Assembly: GCA_013697245.1 (NCBI GenBank)
Contig: JACCXH010000056.1
Location: forward strand, 62,001 to 126,000
Direction of reading: 5' to 3'
DNA: 64,000 nt
Origin: Bacteroidota bacterium
Lineage (GTDB): Bacteria > Bacteroidota > Bacteroidia > B-17B0 > Aurantibacillaceae
Part shown: positions 44,747 to 53,308 of the stretch, one piece after another
Position numbering within the stretch: position 1 is the stretch's first letter
Layout: every line of letters begins with the position of its first letter
Made by a program: the position numbers and the translations under genes
Notes under the pieces: model-generated
Databases searched by the model: none
What the model saw: the letters and a program-made list of their open reading frames with translations, nothing else
Told to the model about the DNA's origin: nothing

Positions 44747-45520
44747 TTAAATTCCTTTAACAATACCATCTTTTTGGTTACGGATAAAATCCACGATCTG
44801 TTTTCTTACCGCTGTATCGGGCATTTCGTTCTCAACAATTTCTAATGCATTGCTGATGTTATGGCCACGAACAAAAATAATACGGTAGATATCTTCTATT
44901 TGTTTGATAAGATCTTTATCAAATCCTCTTCTTGCCAAACCAATAGTATTAACGCCAATAAATTGTAATGGCTCTCTTGCCACGCGGCAATATGGCGGCA
45001 CACTTTTTCTTACTAAGGATGCGCCTGCAATAAATGAATGTGCGCCAATGTTTACAAATTGTTGTGCGGCAACAACACCTTCAATAATTACAAAATCTTC
45101 AACAGTAATGTGCCCGGCTAAACTGCCGTTGTTGGCAATAATCACATTGTTACCAATAGCGCAATCGTGACCTAAATGTGTGTAGCACATAATTAAACAA
45201 TTGTCGCCCACTTTAGTGGTCATACGATCGGCTGTTCCTTTATGAATGGTTGCGAATTCGCGAATGGTCGTATTTTTTCCGATAACGGTATTTGACTTTT
45301 CGCCTTTGTATTTAAGATCCTGATTAATGATACCGATAACAGCACCGGGAAAAATTTTGCAGCCACTACCAATAATTGTGTCGGGATAAATGATTGCGTT
45401 GGGATGTATAAAACAATCGTCACCAATTTCAACATCTTCGTAAACCGTTGCGAATGCTTCTATGGTTACGTTTTTGCCGATCTTAGCCTTTGGGCTTACG
45501 TTTGCAAGAGGTGAGATCAT
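44747..45520 (-). CDS. lpxA: Acyl-[ACP]-UDP-N-acetylglucosamine O-acyltransferase
   Basis: 257 residues, the normal length. The left-handed beta-helix hexapeptides are obvious (VSPKAKIGKNVTIEAFATV, IHPNAIIYPDTIIGSG), and CYTHLGHDCAIGNNVIIAN carries the catalytic-histidine region. The C-terminal helical part (GLARRGFDKDLIKQIEDIYR) fits LpxA. It transfers a 3-hydroxyacyl group to UDP-GlcNAc, the first step of lipid A synthesis. It lies 3 bp after lpxC-fabZ and is cotranscribed with it. Confidence 0.96.
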   Translation of the reverse strand: MISPLANVSPKAKIGKNVTIEAFATVYEDVEIGDDCFIHPNAIIYPDTIIGSGCKIFPGAVIGIINQDLKYKGEKSNTVIGKNTTIREFATIHKGTADRMTTKVGDNCLIMCYTHLGHDCAIGNNVIIANNGSLAGHITVEDFVIIEGVVAAQQFVNIGAHSFIAGASLVRKSVPPYCRVAREPLQFIGVNTIGLARRGFDKDLIKQIEDIYRIIFVRGHNISNALEIVENEMPDTAVRKQIVDFIRNQKDGIVKGI

Positions 45521-45523
45521 AAA

Positions 45524-46954
45524 TTAAGTTAGTTGCGGTTCTGGTATTTTAGACTCTATATTTTTTACTTTTACAATTTGCGCCATCATTTCGGCTTCCA
45601 TTACCGGTTTGTTATTTACATAAGCAACGCCGCGCATATGACAAATGCCTCTGCGAATTGGTGTTACCAATACCAAACTAAAAACAACGGTATCTCCGGG
45701 AATTACCATCTTCTTAAATTTAACGCCATCAATTTTCATGAAATAGGTTAAATAATTCTCGGGATCGGGAACTGTTTTTAAAACCAGAACGCCGCCGCAC
45801 TGTGCCATAGCTTCTATTAGCATTACACCGGGCATTACAGGGTTCTCGGGAAAATGGCCTTTAAAGAATTCTTCGTTAAGGGTGACGTTTTTTACACCAA
45901 TAACATGCTCAGATGATAACTCCATAATTTTATCTACCAACAACATGGGCTGACGGTGAGGTAAAATTTTCATGATATCTGTGATATTTAAAAGCGGCGG
46001 TTTATTAAGATCTATTTTTGGATAATCTTTTTCTGCTTTTTGTTTTTTAGCTAATGCTTTTAATTTTTTTGCAAAGTCTACATTTCCTGCATGTCCGGGG
46101 CGCGCAGCTAAAACATGAATCTTCATTGGTTTACCAACAAGGGCAAGATCGCCAACAATATCTAATAATTTATGACGGGCGGGCTCATTATAAAAATGCA
46201 ATTTGGTATTGTTTAAAACACCACGGCCTTTCACTTCTACATTTGGTCTATTAAATACTTTGCGTAAATAATCTAATTTTTCTTCGGGCAATTCGCTATC
46301 CACTAAAACAATGGCGTTATCCAGATCGCCGCCTTTAATTAAATTGTGTTGTAATAAAGCCTCTAACTCACGTAAAAAAACAAAGGTTCTGCAAGGCGCA
46401 ATCTGAGATTTGAACTCGCGCAGGTTATACATGGAAGCATGTTGTGTTCCTAATACTTCACTCCCATAATCTACCATTACTGTCACACGAAACTCATCTT
46501 GTGGCACAGCTAACATTTCTACTTTTTTAACCGAATCTTCAAAAGTTAAATTCTCGGTCAATTCAAAATATTCACGTTCTGCTTCCTGCTCAACTATACC
46601 TGCTTTTTCTAAAAGTTCAACAAATTTTAAAGAGCTGCCATCCATAATTGGCATTTCGGGACCGGTAACCTGGATCAGGCAATTATCAATACTTAATCCC
46701 ATCAATGCTGCCAACACATGCTCGGTGGTGTGAACTTTTGCGCCATTCTTTTCAAGTGTTGTTCCCCTTGAAGTATCAACCGCAAGATCTGCATCCGCTT
46801 CAATAATTGGCGCTCCCTCAAGGTCAACGCGCTGAAATTTATACCAATGATTTTCGGGTGCCGGATTAAATGTAATTGAAACAGGTTTACCTGTGTGCAA
46901 ACCTACGCCCGATATTGAAACAGGCCCTTTTATGGTTCTTTGTTTATCGCTCAT
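45524..46954 (-). CDS. lpxC-fabZ: Bifunctional LpxC deacetylase / FabZ dehydratase
   Basis: 476 residues. Residues 1 to about 300 are LpxC (KGPVSISGVGLHTGKPV; zinc residues in HTTEHVLAALMG and HKLLDIVGDLALVG). Residues about 325-465 are FabZ with the active-site pair ILPHRQPMLLVD and FPENPVMPGVMLIEAMAQ. LpxC removes the acetyl group from UDP-3-acyl-GlcNAc, the committed lipid A step; FabZ dehydrates 3-hydroxyacyl-ACP. This fusion is characteristic of Bacteroidota. lpxD, often next to it, is not here: upstream lies a repeat element and a comEA-like gene. Confidence 0.97.
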   Translation of the reverse strand: MSDKQRTIKGPVSISGVGLHTGKPVSITFNPAPENHWYKFQRVDLEGAPIIEADADLAVDTSRGTTLEKNGAKVHTTEHVLAALMGLSIDNCLIQVTGPEMPIMDGSSLKFVELLEKAGIVEQEAEREYFELTENLTFEDSVKKVEMLAVPQDEFRVTVMVDYGSEVLGTQHASMYNLREFKSQIAPCRTFVFLRELEALLQHNLIKGGDLDNAIVLVDSELPEEKLDYLRKVFNRPNVEVKGRGVLNNTKLHFYNEPARHKLLDIVGDLALVGKPMKIHVLAARPGHAGNVDFAKKLKALAKKQKAEKDYPKIDLNKPPLLNITDIMKILPHRQPMLLVDKIMELSSEHVIGVKNVTLNEEFFKGHFPENPVMPGVMLIEAMAQCGGVLVLKTVPDPENYLTYFMKIDGVKFKKMVIPGDTVVFSLVLVTPIRRGICHMRGVAYVNNKPVMEAEMMAQIVKVKNIESKIPEPQLT

Positions 46955-47010
46955 GTTACTAAAAAATCGTGTTTTGTAAATGTAGTTAAAATTACTAAAT
47001 TTTACTAGAA

Positions 47011-47165
47011 TATTTCGTCCCTACGGGACTCGTTTTAAACAATAATATGTTGCTATAATGTTCCATCCCTAAAGGGATTGTAGTTGTATTAAATTATATG
47101 TCCCGTAGGGCCGAAATCTAATATAAAAACCAAAAGCAGGGCTTAAGTCCAGGAGGGACGAAATA
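47011..47165. repeat. Nested inverted-repeat element (REP/MITE-like)
   Basis: About 155 bp bounded by a perfect 12-bp inverted repeat, TATTTCGTCCCT (47011-47022) and AGGGACGAAATA (47154-47165). Inside are more palindromes: CCCTACGGG (47019-47027), ATCCCTAAAGGGAT (47065-47078) and TCCCGTAGGG (47101-47110). A 17-base stretch at 47101-47117 is also the inverted copy of 47013-47029 with one mismatch. It fills most of the 214-bp gap between lpxC-fabZ and the ComEA-like gene. It resembles REP elements mobilised by TnpA-REP (Y1) transposases, but no such gene is in the window. Confidence 0.7.
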
Positions 47166-47168
47166 AAA

Positions 47169-48065
47169 TTAAAAAACTAAATAAGGCATCAGTTTATTGT
47201 AAACAGGCTCATCGTTAATAATCTCCTTTATATTGGCGCTTGTTATGGGAGTCTTTTTGCGCCAATTGCAGATGGTTTTTGTTAATTCATAACTCAGGTA
47301 AGGGTGTTTATTAATGGTCTTAAAATCGTCTTTATTCAGGTCTATCTTTTTTATGTTTGCGGCATCTATACTTACAAAAGGCCTTATTTTTTCATAAAGT
47401 TCGTCGGTAAATCCATACACTTCTTTTAGCTGTTCAATATTTGTATATCCCCCAAGAATGCTTTTGTATTTTAAGATGCGTTTTGCAAAAGTGGGGCCAA
47501 CTCCATTTATTTCTAATAACATTAAACTATCTGCCGAATTTAACTCGATCATTATCTTCGTCTTACTTTTTACAGGTGTTGAAACTGAACTGATGTTGTT
47601 TGTGTTTTTTTGTTCGCCGGCACTTTTATTCTCGATTAAAACATAAGGTTCTAATTGCGCATAAAAATTATCTGAGATGCCAAATACTTTTTGCAGATCT
47701 TTCTTTTGTTTGAACACAAAACCTTTTTCCCTGAACTTTAAAAATGTTTTTGCCAGTTTTTCCTTAAACCCTAATTGCAGTAATTGATCAAACGAAACCG
47801 TATTTGGATCGAAAACAAATCGATTTACAATATTTTTGTTGTTATTATACTTACCTGAATAATTTTTGGCGGAGTGTTCAAAAGAACTATCCAGCTTACG
47901 TTCAATAAGCGGAAGATTTTGAATAACAATATTTCCGGGACTAATAAAATATGGATAGATGATCCTGACCAAAAATAAAGTAAAGCTAATAAGTGCAAGC
48001 ACTAACAAACCATTACGCTGTTGTTTATTAAATCCAAAATAATTATTCAGAAAGCTGCCCACCAT
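47169..48065 (-). CDS. ComEA-like membrane protein with three helix-hairpin-helix units
   Basis: 298 residues: short cytoplasmic N-terminus, one membrane helix (residues about 19-40), a linker, then three ComEA-type helix-hairpin-helix units. The clearest is IELNSADSLMLLEINGVGPT at about 173-192 followed by FAKRILKYK; others are FDPNTVSFDQLLQLGFKEK and IDLNKDDFKTINKHPYLSYE. Such repeats bind DNA and in ComEA help DNA uptake in competence, but in Bacteroidota long versions are of unproven role. It overlaps the APC permease gene by 23 bp and ends next to the repeat element. Confidence 0.88.
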   Translation of the reverse strand: MVGSFLNNYFGFNKQQRNGLLVLALISFTLFLVRIIYPYFISPGNIVIQNLPLIERKLDSSFEHSAKNYSGKYNNNKNIVNRFVFDPNTVSFDQLLQLGFKEKLAKTFLKFREKGFVFKQKKDLQKVFGISDNFYAQLEPYVLIENKSAGEQKNTNNISSVSTPVKSKTKIMIELNSADSLMLLEINGVGPTFAKRILKYKSILGGYTNIEQLKEVYGFTDELYEKIRPFVSIDAANIKKIDLNKDDFKTINKHPYLSYELTKTICNWRKKTPITSANIKEIINDEPVYNKLMPYLVF

Positions 48066-49488
48066 TTTTATGCATCTTAAAAATATAAAAAATAGGAATA
48101 CCCAGCAACATGATTAATACGCCCAAACCTGTGTTCACCGTTTTAAATATTAAAAGGTCGATACAAATAGCAGATGCCAACAAAATATATAAAGCAGGTA
48201 GTATTGGATAACCAATGGCTTTATATGGACGAGGAGTATTGGGCTCTTTTTTACGTAAATAAAACAGGGCGGAAATAGTTACGATATAAAATACCAGCGA
48301 TGAAAAAGTACAGTAATCCAACAGCGAACCGTAAGATCCGCTTAAGCATAAAATAGAAGCCCAAACAGCCTGGAACCAAAGGGCTTTTGACGGTACATGA
48401 TTTTTATTGATATAAGTTGCCGACTTAAAGAATAGTCCTTCTTTTGCCATAGATTGAAATAAACGCGAGCCCGATAAAATAAGGCCATTGTTGCAACCAA
48501 AAGTGGATATGATAATTAATAATGCCATAATGTAAGCCGACACATCTCCAAAAACCGCGAACATGGCGGCTGTGCCTACTCTATCGTTTTGCGCATAAGC
48601 AATTCCTTTTTCAAAAACAGTTGATCCTTCGGGGGTGCCTAATGCCGGCAATAACATAAAATACGCCACGTTTGCCAAAACATATAAAACCGTAACTATT
48701 AAAACACCAATTAATAAACCCAACGGGATATTTTTTTGTGGCTCCTTTACTTCGCCGGCAATAAAAGTGACATTGTTCCAGGCATCGCTGCTAAAAAGAG
48801 AACCAATAAGCGCAACACCAATGGCACTAAATAAAGTAACTATATTTATGTTAGAACCCGTTGGCGCATTAACATTTCCTGATCCTGAAAATGGTAATTG
48901 CATATTACTTTGCCAATACCCGGTTTTATAACCAACAAAAAAACCAATACCAATAAGGCCTAATAATGCCAGCAATTTTGCGCTTGTAAAAAAGCGTTGA
49001 ATGATCTTGCCGTTATTTATGCCAAGCGTATTTAAATAGGTAAGAAAAAGAACAGAGCCAACCCCTAAAACCTGCGTGGTGGATATGGAGAAACTTCCTA
49101 TTTCGAGCAATTTATGCTGCTCATCAAAAAAAGGAATAAAAACACCAACAAATCTCGCAAAAGCAACCGCCACGGCAGCAATAACCCCTGTTTGTATTAC
49201 CGTAAAAACAGTCCAGCCATATACAAAGGCCGTTAATTGGCCGTAAGCCCGCTGTATATATATGAACTGACCGCCGGCCTTTGGCATCATGCCTGCCAGC
49301 TCGCCATAACTTAAAGCGGCAAATAATGTAATAACGCCGCTTATAAGCCAGCACATTAGTACCCAAAATGGAGAACCAAGGGTTCGCATCATATCTGCAC
49401 TCACAATAAAAATGCCTGAACCGATCATACTTCCGGAAACGATCATAATGGTATCAAACAGATTTAAACTTCTTTTTAATTCGCTCAT
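48043..49488 (-). CDS. APC superfamily amino-acid permease
   Basis: 481 residues with about twelve membrane helices. The first helix has the substrate-binding signature GSMIGSGIFIVSADM of the LAT/APC family. KAGGQFIYIQRAYG and FSSDAWNNVTFIAGEVKEP are other family segments. It imports or exchanges amino acids across the cytoplasmic membrane; the specific substrate cannot be told. The final 23 bp overlap the start of the comEA-like gene, so the two are cotranscribed. A divergent plus-strand gene starts 66 bp away. Confidence 0.93.
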   Translation of the reverse strand: MSELKRSLNLFDTIMIVSGSMIGSGIFIVSADMMRTLGSPFWVLMCWLISGVITLFAALSYGELAGMMPKAGGQFIYIQRAYGQLTAFVYGWTVFTVIQTGVIAAVAVAFARFVGVFIPFFDEQHKLLEIGSFSISTTQVLGVGSVLFLTYLNTLGINNGKIIQRFFTSAKLLALLGLIGIGFFVGYKTGYWQSNMQLPFSGSGNVNAPTGSNINIVTLFSAIGVALIGSLFSSDAWNNVTFIAGEVKEPQKNIPLGLLIGVLIVTVLYVLANVAYFMLLPALGTPEGSTVFEKGIAYAQNDRVGTAAMFAVFGDVSAYIMALLIIISTFGCNNGLILSGSRLFQSMAKEGLFFKSATYINKNHVPSKALWFQAVWASILCLSGSYGSLLDYCTFSSLVFYIVTISALFYLRKKEPNTPRPYKAIGYPILPALYILLASAICIDLLIFKTVNTGLGVLIMLLGIPIFYIFKMHKNGGQLSE

Positions 49489-49554
49489 AGTTGGTTTATG
49501 GATTTAAAGATACTTAAATTTGTAAATAATTAAGAAAAAGAGGTTTTAAGTAAA

Positions 49555-50103
49555 ATGAAAGTTATTGGCGATAGAATAAGCATTTTAAAAAAAGAAGATC
49601 TGTTAAGTATCGTTATTTTACCAACTACTGATAAAAAAAAATTAAGCATCATGTTCCTGTGGCTTTTTGCATGGACCGTTTGCGGGGTAATTGTTTTGGT
49701 TAGTTATTTTAAAATGGTAGATAAGGATACTAAATTATTTATGTTAGTATACCTTTCTTTTTGGGGTTATTTTGAATTTAAGATCGCACGCGCATTTATT
49801 TGGAAAAAAAATGGGAAAGAAAAATTCTGGATCCAAAATGGCGTTATACATTATCAACGCGAATTAAATAAAAAAGGAAAGATAAAAGAGTATAATCTTG
49901 AACTAGTTGATGATTTTAAAATTATTGACGTGAGCAATACCAGTTGGGCCGATAACATTAACCAAAGTTTTTGGATAAAAGGCGGCGAACGTTTAGAGTT
50001 TATTTCACAAGGCAAAGCCATTCGCTTTGCTATGCAGGTAAGTGATGAAGAGGCGCGTACTGTTTTTAACGAAATAGATAAATTTATTTTCAGGAAAAAG
50101 TAA
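49555..50103 (+). CDS. Two-helix membrane protein of unknown function
   Basis: 182 residues. Two hydrophobic helices (about 31-52 and 61-80) follow an N-terminal stretch; the last 100 residues are soluble and mixed beta/alpha (KFWIQNGVIHYQREL, ERLEFISQGKAIRFA, final helix DEEARTVFNEIDKF). The layout is like small membrane-anchored PH-type proteins, but no motif settles it. It is a single gene between divergent apcs and convergent small-protein genes. Confidence 0.75.
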   Translation: MKVIGDRISILKKEDLLSIVILPTTDKKKLSIMFLWLFAWTVCGVIVLVSYFKMVDKDTKLFMLVYLSFWGYFEFKIARAFIWKKNGKEKFWIQNGVIHYQRELNKKGKIKEYNLELVDDFKIIDVSNTSWADNINQSFWIKGGERLEFISQGKAIRFAMQVSDEEARTVFNEIDKFIFRKK

Positions 50104-50128
50104 ATTAAATTTTATAATACATGATGTA

Positions 50129-50449
50129 TTACCAATTCGCCAAAATAAAAGCGGTATTTAATATTATACTCGCGTAAAATATTACTAAACATAATTTTTT
50201 ATCACCAAGTGCAATAAATACAGCATTGCTTGCCATTGATATTGCAGCGCAAGAACACAGCATCCAGATGTTTGCATTATTTTGAAGTATAAATGCGGCG
50301 GCAATAGCGCCTAAACAACTTTGAATGGTTATATAAAAAGTCATCCATCCAAAACGTGCCTTTTCAAAAATATCGGCTTGCTGATTAAACAACGCAATTA
50401 ATAAATTTTCTTGTTTGTGCTCTCTTGTGATTTTGCTTGTTGCTTCCAT
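50129..50449 (-). CDS. Small three-helix membrane protein
   Basis: 106 residues. A charged N-terminal 35 residues (REHKQENLLIALFNQQADIF) precede three hydrophobic segments near 37-57, 62-83 and 86-104. No family recognised. It lies 72 bp after the Rrf2 regulator in the same direction, so it may be read through from the Rrf2 promoter and be part of its response. Confidence 0.65.
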   Translation of the reverse strand: MEATSKITREHKQENLLIALFNQQADIFEKARFGWMTFYITIQSCLGAIAAAFILQNNANIWMLCSCAAISMASNAVFIALGDKKLCLVIFYASIILNTAFILANW

Positions 50450-50521
50450 GATTTTATTTTTTTAGTTCAACGTTAATAAAGTATATTAAGATCTTTTTAT
50501 CCTTTTATAAGTTAATTTTTT

Positions 50522-50956
50522 TTAAAGTTTTAAAAAAGTTGATCCATCTTTTAGCCCTAATGAAAGTTCGTACACGCTTGTATTCTCAAGCATCTGCTTT
50601 AATTCATTGCGAATCTTCTTAAATTTATAATGTACTGGGCAAGGCTGCACCTCTGAACAATCTTTTAAACCAAGGCCACAACCTTTAAAAATAGAGTCGC
50701 CATCAATTGCTAAAACAATATGACTAAGCTTTATTTTTGCCATTTTCTTTTTTTCTATTTCAAATCCTCCATTAGGCCCTTTTATAGAATCAATGATATC
50801 GCTTTTTGCTAATTGCTGTAAGATCTTTGCTGTAAAAGCCTCCGGTGAATGTATCTCTTTAGATATATCTTTCAGACTAGTACGTATGTTATTATTTGAC
50901 CGAACAGCAATGTGTATTACAGCCCTAATCCCATATTCGCAAGCTTTAGAAAACAT
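50522..50956 (-). CDS. Rrf2-family transcriptional regulator, probable iron-sulphur sensor
   Basis: 144 residues. The N-terminal winged helix (FSKACEYGIRAVIHIAV and EAFTAKILQQLAKSDII, wing KGPNGGF) is typical of Rrf2. Three cysteines, C93, C100 and C106, with H109 (GCGLGLKDCSEVQPCPVH) sit where IscR/NsrR bind [2Fe-2S] or [4Fe-4S], so it probably senses iron-sulphur status, nitric oxide or redox stress. Upstream is a promoter with a palindrome over its -33 part, suggesting autorepression. Target genes beyond the small membrane protein downstream are not evident. Confidence 0.93.
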   Translation of the reverse strand: MFSKACEYGIRAVIHIAVRSNNNIRTSLKDISKEIHSPEAFTAKILQQLAKSDIIDSIKGPNGGFEIEKKKMAKIKLSHIVLAIDGDSIFKGCGLGLKDCSEVQPCPVHYKFKKIRNELKQMLENTSVYELSLGLKDGSTFLKL

Positions 50957-50973
50957 CTTTTTAAATTATTGTA

Positions 50974-51005
50974 CAAATATACAATAAATTTTATATTCGG
51001 ACAAA
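50974..51005 (-). promoter_or_regulatory. Bacteroidota-type promoter of the Rrf2 gene
   Basis: On the minus strand TTTG (51002-51005) and TATATTTG (50974-50981) are separated by 20 bases, matching the TTTG-N19-21-TAnnTTTG consensus of Bacteroidota sigma A. The ATG lies 17 bases downstream of the -7 element. Confidence 0.75.
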
Positions 51006-51018
51006 TTTATCCGAATAT
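50993..51018. promoter_or_regulatory. Palindromic operator upstream of rrf2
   Basis: A perfect 9-bp inverted repeat ATATTCGGA (50993-51001) and TCCGAATAT (51010-51018) with an 8-base AT-rich spacer. The -33 TTTG of the rrf2 promoter lies in its spacer, so a bound protein would block RNA polymerase. Rrf2 proteins bind as dimers to such sites; autoregulation is inferred. Confidence 0.65.
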
Positions 51019-51033
51019 TTTAACAGATCGTAA

Positions 51034-51061
51034 AAAAGCCGGTTAAATATATCCGGCTTTT
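51034..51061 (-). terminator. Rho-independent terminator after the DUF4349 gene
   Basis: Inverted repeat AAAAGCCGG (51034-51042) and CCGGCTTTT (51053-51061) with a 10-base loop; on the minus strand it is followed by a T run. It lies 23 bases after the DUF4349 stop and insulates the rrf2 promoter. Confidence 0.8.
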
Positions 51062-51084
51062 ACTCATTTATTAAAGTCTATTCG

Positions 51085-52086
51085 CTAAGAAACAGTATTA
51101 ACTTTTCTATTTATATAAACAATCAACCATTTTATAGAAAAGCCAACTGCTGCCAGAATTATAAGTAAGCCCCAAATATTTACTAAAAACAAAACGAAAT
51201 TCTTTAATACTTGGAAGCCGTTTAAAAAAGAATCTCCAAGTTTGCTAAAAAAAGAGGGTTGGTAAGGTTGTACCTGTTCTTGTATCGGTAATAATTGTTT
51301 CATGACGGTTTGCGCCTGGTAAGTTTCGAGTTTAATGGTGCTGTAATTTACCTGGTCGGCAAGATCATAGGATTCAATTCTTTTATCATCGGCCATGGTT
51401 TGTTTTTCTAATACATTTTCAACAGTGCTTAAAACCTGTGCTTGTTTTGTTGTTACCTTCTCTGCTTTTTGCTGCAGTTTTGTATTGTAATTCTTATAAC
51501 GATTTTCGGCCAGCTTATTGGCGAACAATTTCATTTTTACATCATCTGAATGTAAGTTCCTGAAATCAATAAATAAAGCAAGATCGCTAATTTGTCTTAA
51601 CACTGTATCTAATTTTTGATTTGGAACGCGAAGTGTTATATAATTAACCGTTGTATAAAACGTTTGTTCTAAAATAGAATCTTTATTTATTTGTGTTGAC
51701 TGTGTATGGTTTTTGTTAGAAGTTAATTCGCTTGAAGAAATGTAACCGCCATAACCGGTAACAATGTCTTCGATCTTTTTGCTGGAGTTAAGAACATCCT
51801 GTACTTTAAATTTAAGATCGGCCTTACGAATAAAATTATGTGTAACACCATTAATTGTATCGGTGGCAATGCCTTTTGAATAAGCGGAAACCGAATCGGC
51901 AACTGCACGATTTGCGGCTGCATAACTTTCACGTTCTGCCATCTTTTCTGCTGAAGGCCCACAACTATACAAAAGCGAAGAAACAACTAAGAATACAAAT
52001 ACTTTAATTCCTAAATATTGAGGCAATACTATTCCCGTTCTAACAAAAGCCTTGCTTGGGTTAGAACAATTTTTTGAATTGTTCAT
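51085..52086 (-). CDS. DUF4349 family lipoprotein
   Basis: 333 residues. After an unusually long N-terminal extension (about 28 residues, NNSKNCSNPSKAF and onwards) comes a hydrophobic stretch and lipobox SLLYSC. The body matches DUF4349: FIRKADLKFKVQDVLNSSKK, GYGGYISSSEL, YITLRVPNQKLD, a coiled-coil region, and a late membrane helix (NFVLFLVNIWGLLIILAAVG). DUF4349 proteins are envelope proteins of unknown function. The long pre-signal extension may mean a later non-ATG start. The gene stands alone, ending in a terminator, with a repeat element upstream. Confidence 0.85.
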   Translation of the reverse strand: MNNSKNCSNPSKAFVRTGIVLPQYLGIKVFVFLVVSSLLYSCGPSAEKMAERESYAAANRAVADSVSAYSKGIATDTINGVTHNFIRKADLKFKVQDVLNSSKKIEDIVTGYGGYISSSELTSNKNHTQSTQINKDSILEQTFYTTVNYITLRVPNQKLDTVLRQISDLALFIDFRNLHSDDVKMKLFANKLAENRYKNYNTKLQQKAEKVTTKQAQVLSTVENVLEKQTMADDKRIESYDLADQVNYSTIKLETYQAQTVMKQLLPIQEQVQPYQPSFFSKLGDSFLNGFQVLKNFVLFLVNIWGLLIILAAVGFSIKWLIVYINRKVNTVS

Positions 52087-52147
52087 ACGTTATTGATTTT
52101 ATTATTTATACCGGTTCTTTAAAAAGGTAACCTTTTAATGAGATATT

Positions 52148-52222
52148 AAGCCACAAAAACACGAAGACTCAAAGTTACACAAAAGACCTTAGTGAACCTT
52201 TGTGTTTTGGTGCCTTAGTGGC
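52148..52222. repeat. Imperfect inverted repeat, probable dispersed intergenic element
   Basis: The ends GCCAC (52150) and GTGGC (52222) pair, and the inner arms CAAAAACACGAAGACTCA and CCAAAACACAAAGGTTCA (inverse strand) match at 14 of 18 places. Strings such as CACAAAGGTTCACTAAGG on the minus strand remind me of a widespread intergenic element in environmental bacteria. It fills most of the space between holA and the DUF4349 gene. Confidence 0.5.
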
Positions 52223-52230
52223 GATAAAAA

Positions 52231-53295
52231 TTAATGCAGGATTTTAAACACCAACTCCTTTAAAAGCTCTCCGCTATCAATAGTACTGTTCTCAACGCCT
52301 TTACTCTTCAGGTCGCATTCTTTTAAACAAGCAAATATATGTTTGAGTTTGGAAGTATTATAATTTAAAGCGGCTTTTGCATAGCCATCTACAAAATATG
52401 GATTCACACCTAAAGCACCTGCTGCTGCAAATTTACTTTTGTCGGGTAAAAAATGATACTTTAATATTTTGCTAAAATAACCGTACAAAGAACTTAATAT
52501 CAAAACCGATGGGTGTTCTTTTTCATTAAAAGCAAAATAATTAATTATTTGGTTGGCTTTTAATATATCTTTTTTCGCAAGGGCGTCTTGCAGTTCAAAC
52601 ACATTAAAGTCTTTGCTTATACCAATATTATCCTGTACAAGATCTGCCGTTATTTCTTTTCCTTTTGGTAAACTTATTACCAGTTTGTTTATTTCGTTGG
52701 TAATTTTACTAAGATCATTTCCTAAAAATTCGGATAATAGGAAACTTGCCTTTGGCGCAATGGCATAACCACTATCTTTTACATAATTATTGATCCATTC
52801 GGGTACCTGGTTATCGTATAATTTTCCTGACTCAAAATAAACAGCGTGCTTTTGAAGCGCTTTTGCCATAGCACTTCGTTTATCAATAGTTTTATATTTA
52901 AAACAAAATACCAAAATAGTTGTGGGTTGTGGATTAGCAATATAATTTACAAATTGTTGTACCGCAGAGTTTGGATTATTTTTTGCTACCGCAGAACTAT
53001 CATCACCGCCTGCGCTTTTGTTGAGCTCTTTTATATTTTGTGCTTCTTTTACAATTACCACCTGGTATTCGCTCATCATCGGAAATTGTTTTGCAAGCCC
53101 AAGTATGCTTACAAAATCTATATCCTTTCCATAAACAATATTCTGGTTAAATTCCCTGTCGGCTTCATCCAAAACATTATTCTCAATATAATCGCTTATT
53201 TGGTCAATATAAAAAGGTTCTTCGCCTGATAAAAAATAAATGGGTTTAAAAATGCGGCGTTTAAGGTCGAGTAGTATTTGATTTGCTTCTTTCAA
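52231..53295 (-). CDS. holA: DNA polymerase III subunit delta
   Basis: 354 residues, standard for HolA. The N-terminus (ILLDLKRRIFKPIYFLSGEE, PFYIDQISDYIE) and KQFPMMSEYQVVIVKEAQN are typical, followed by the domain with FLGNDLSKITNEINKLVI and KDFNVFELQDALAKKD. Delta opens the beta sliding clamp as part of the clamp loader. It ends before a 144-bp gap with a repeat, and starts 13 bp after the histidine-kinase gene, so those two are probably cotranscribed. Confidence 0.93.
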   Translation of the reverse strand: MKEANQILLDLKRRIFKPIYFLSGEEPFYIDQISDYIENNVLDEADREFNQNIVYGKDIDFVSILGLAKQFPMMSEYQVVIVKEAQNIKELNKSAGGDDSSAVAKNNPNSAVQQFVNYIANPQPTTILVFCFKYKTIDKRSAMAKALQKHAVYFESGKLYDNQVPEWINNYVKDSGYAIAPKASFLLSEFLGNDLSKITNEINKLVISLPKGKEITADLVQDNIGISKDFNVFELQDALAKKDILKANQIINYFAFNEKEHPSVLILSSLYGYFSKILKYHFLPDKSKFAAAGALGVNPYFVDGYAKAALNYNTSKLKHIFACLKECDLKSKGVENSTIDSGELLKELVFKILH

Positions 53296-53308
53296 TTTTT
53301 GAGTTCTA

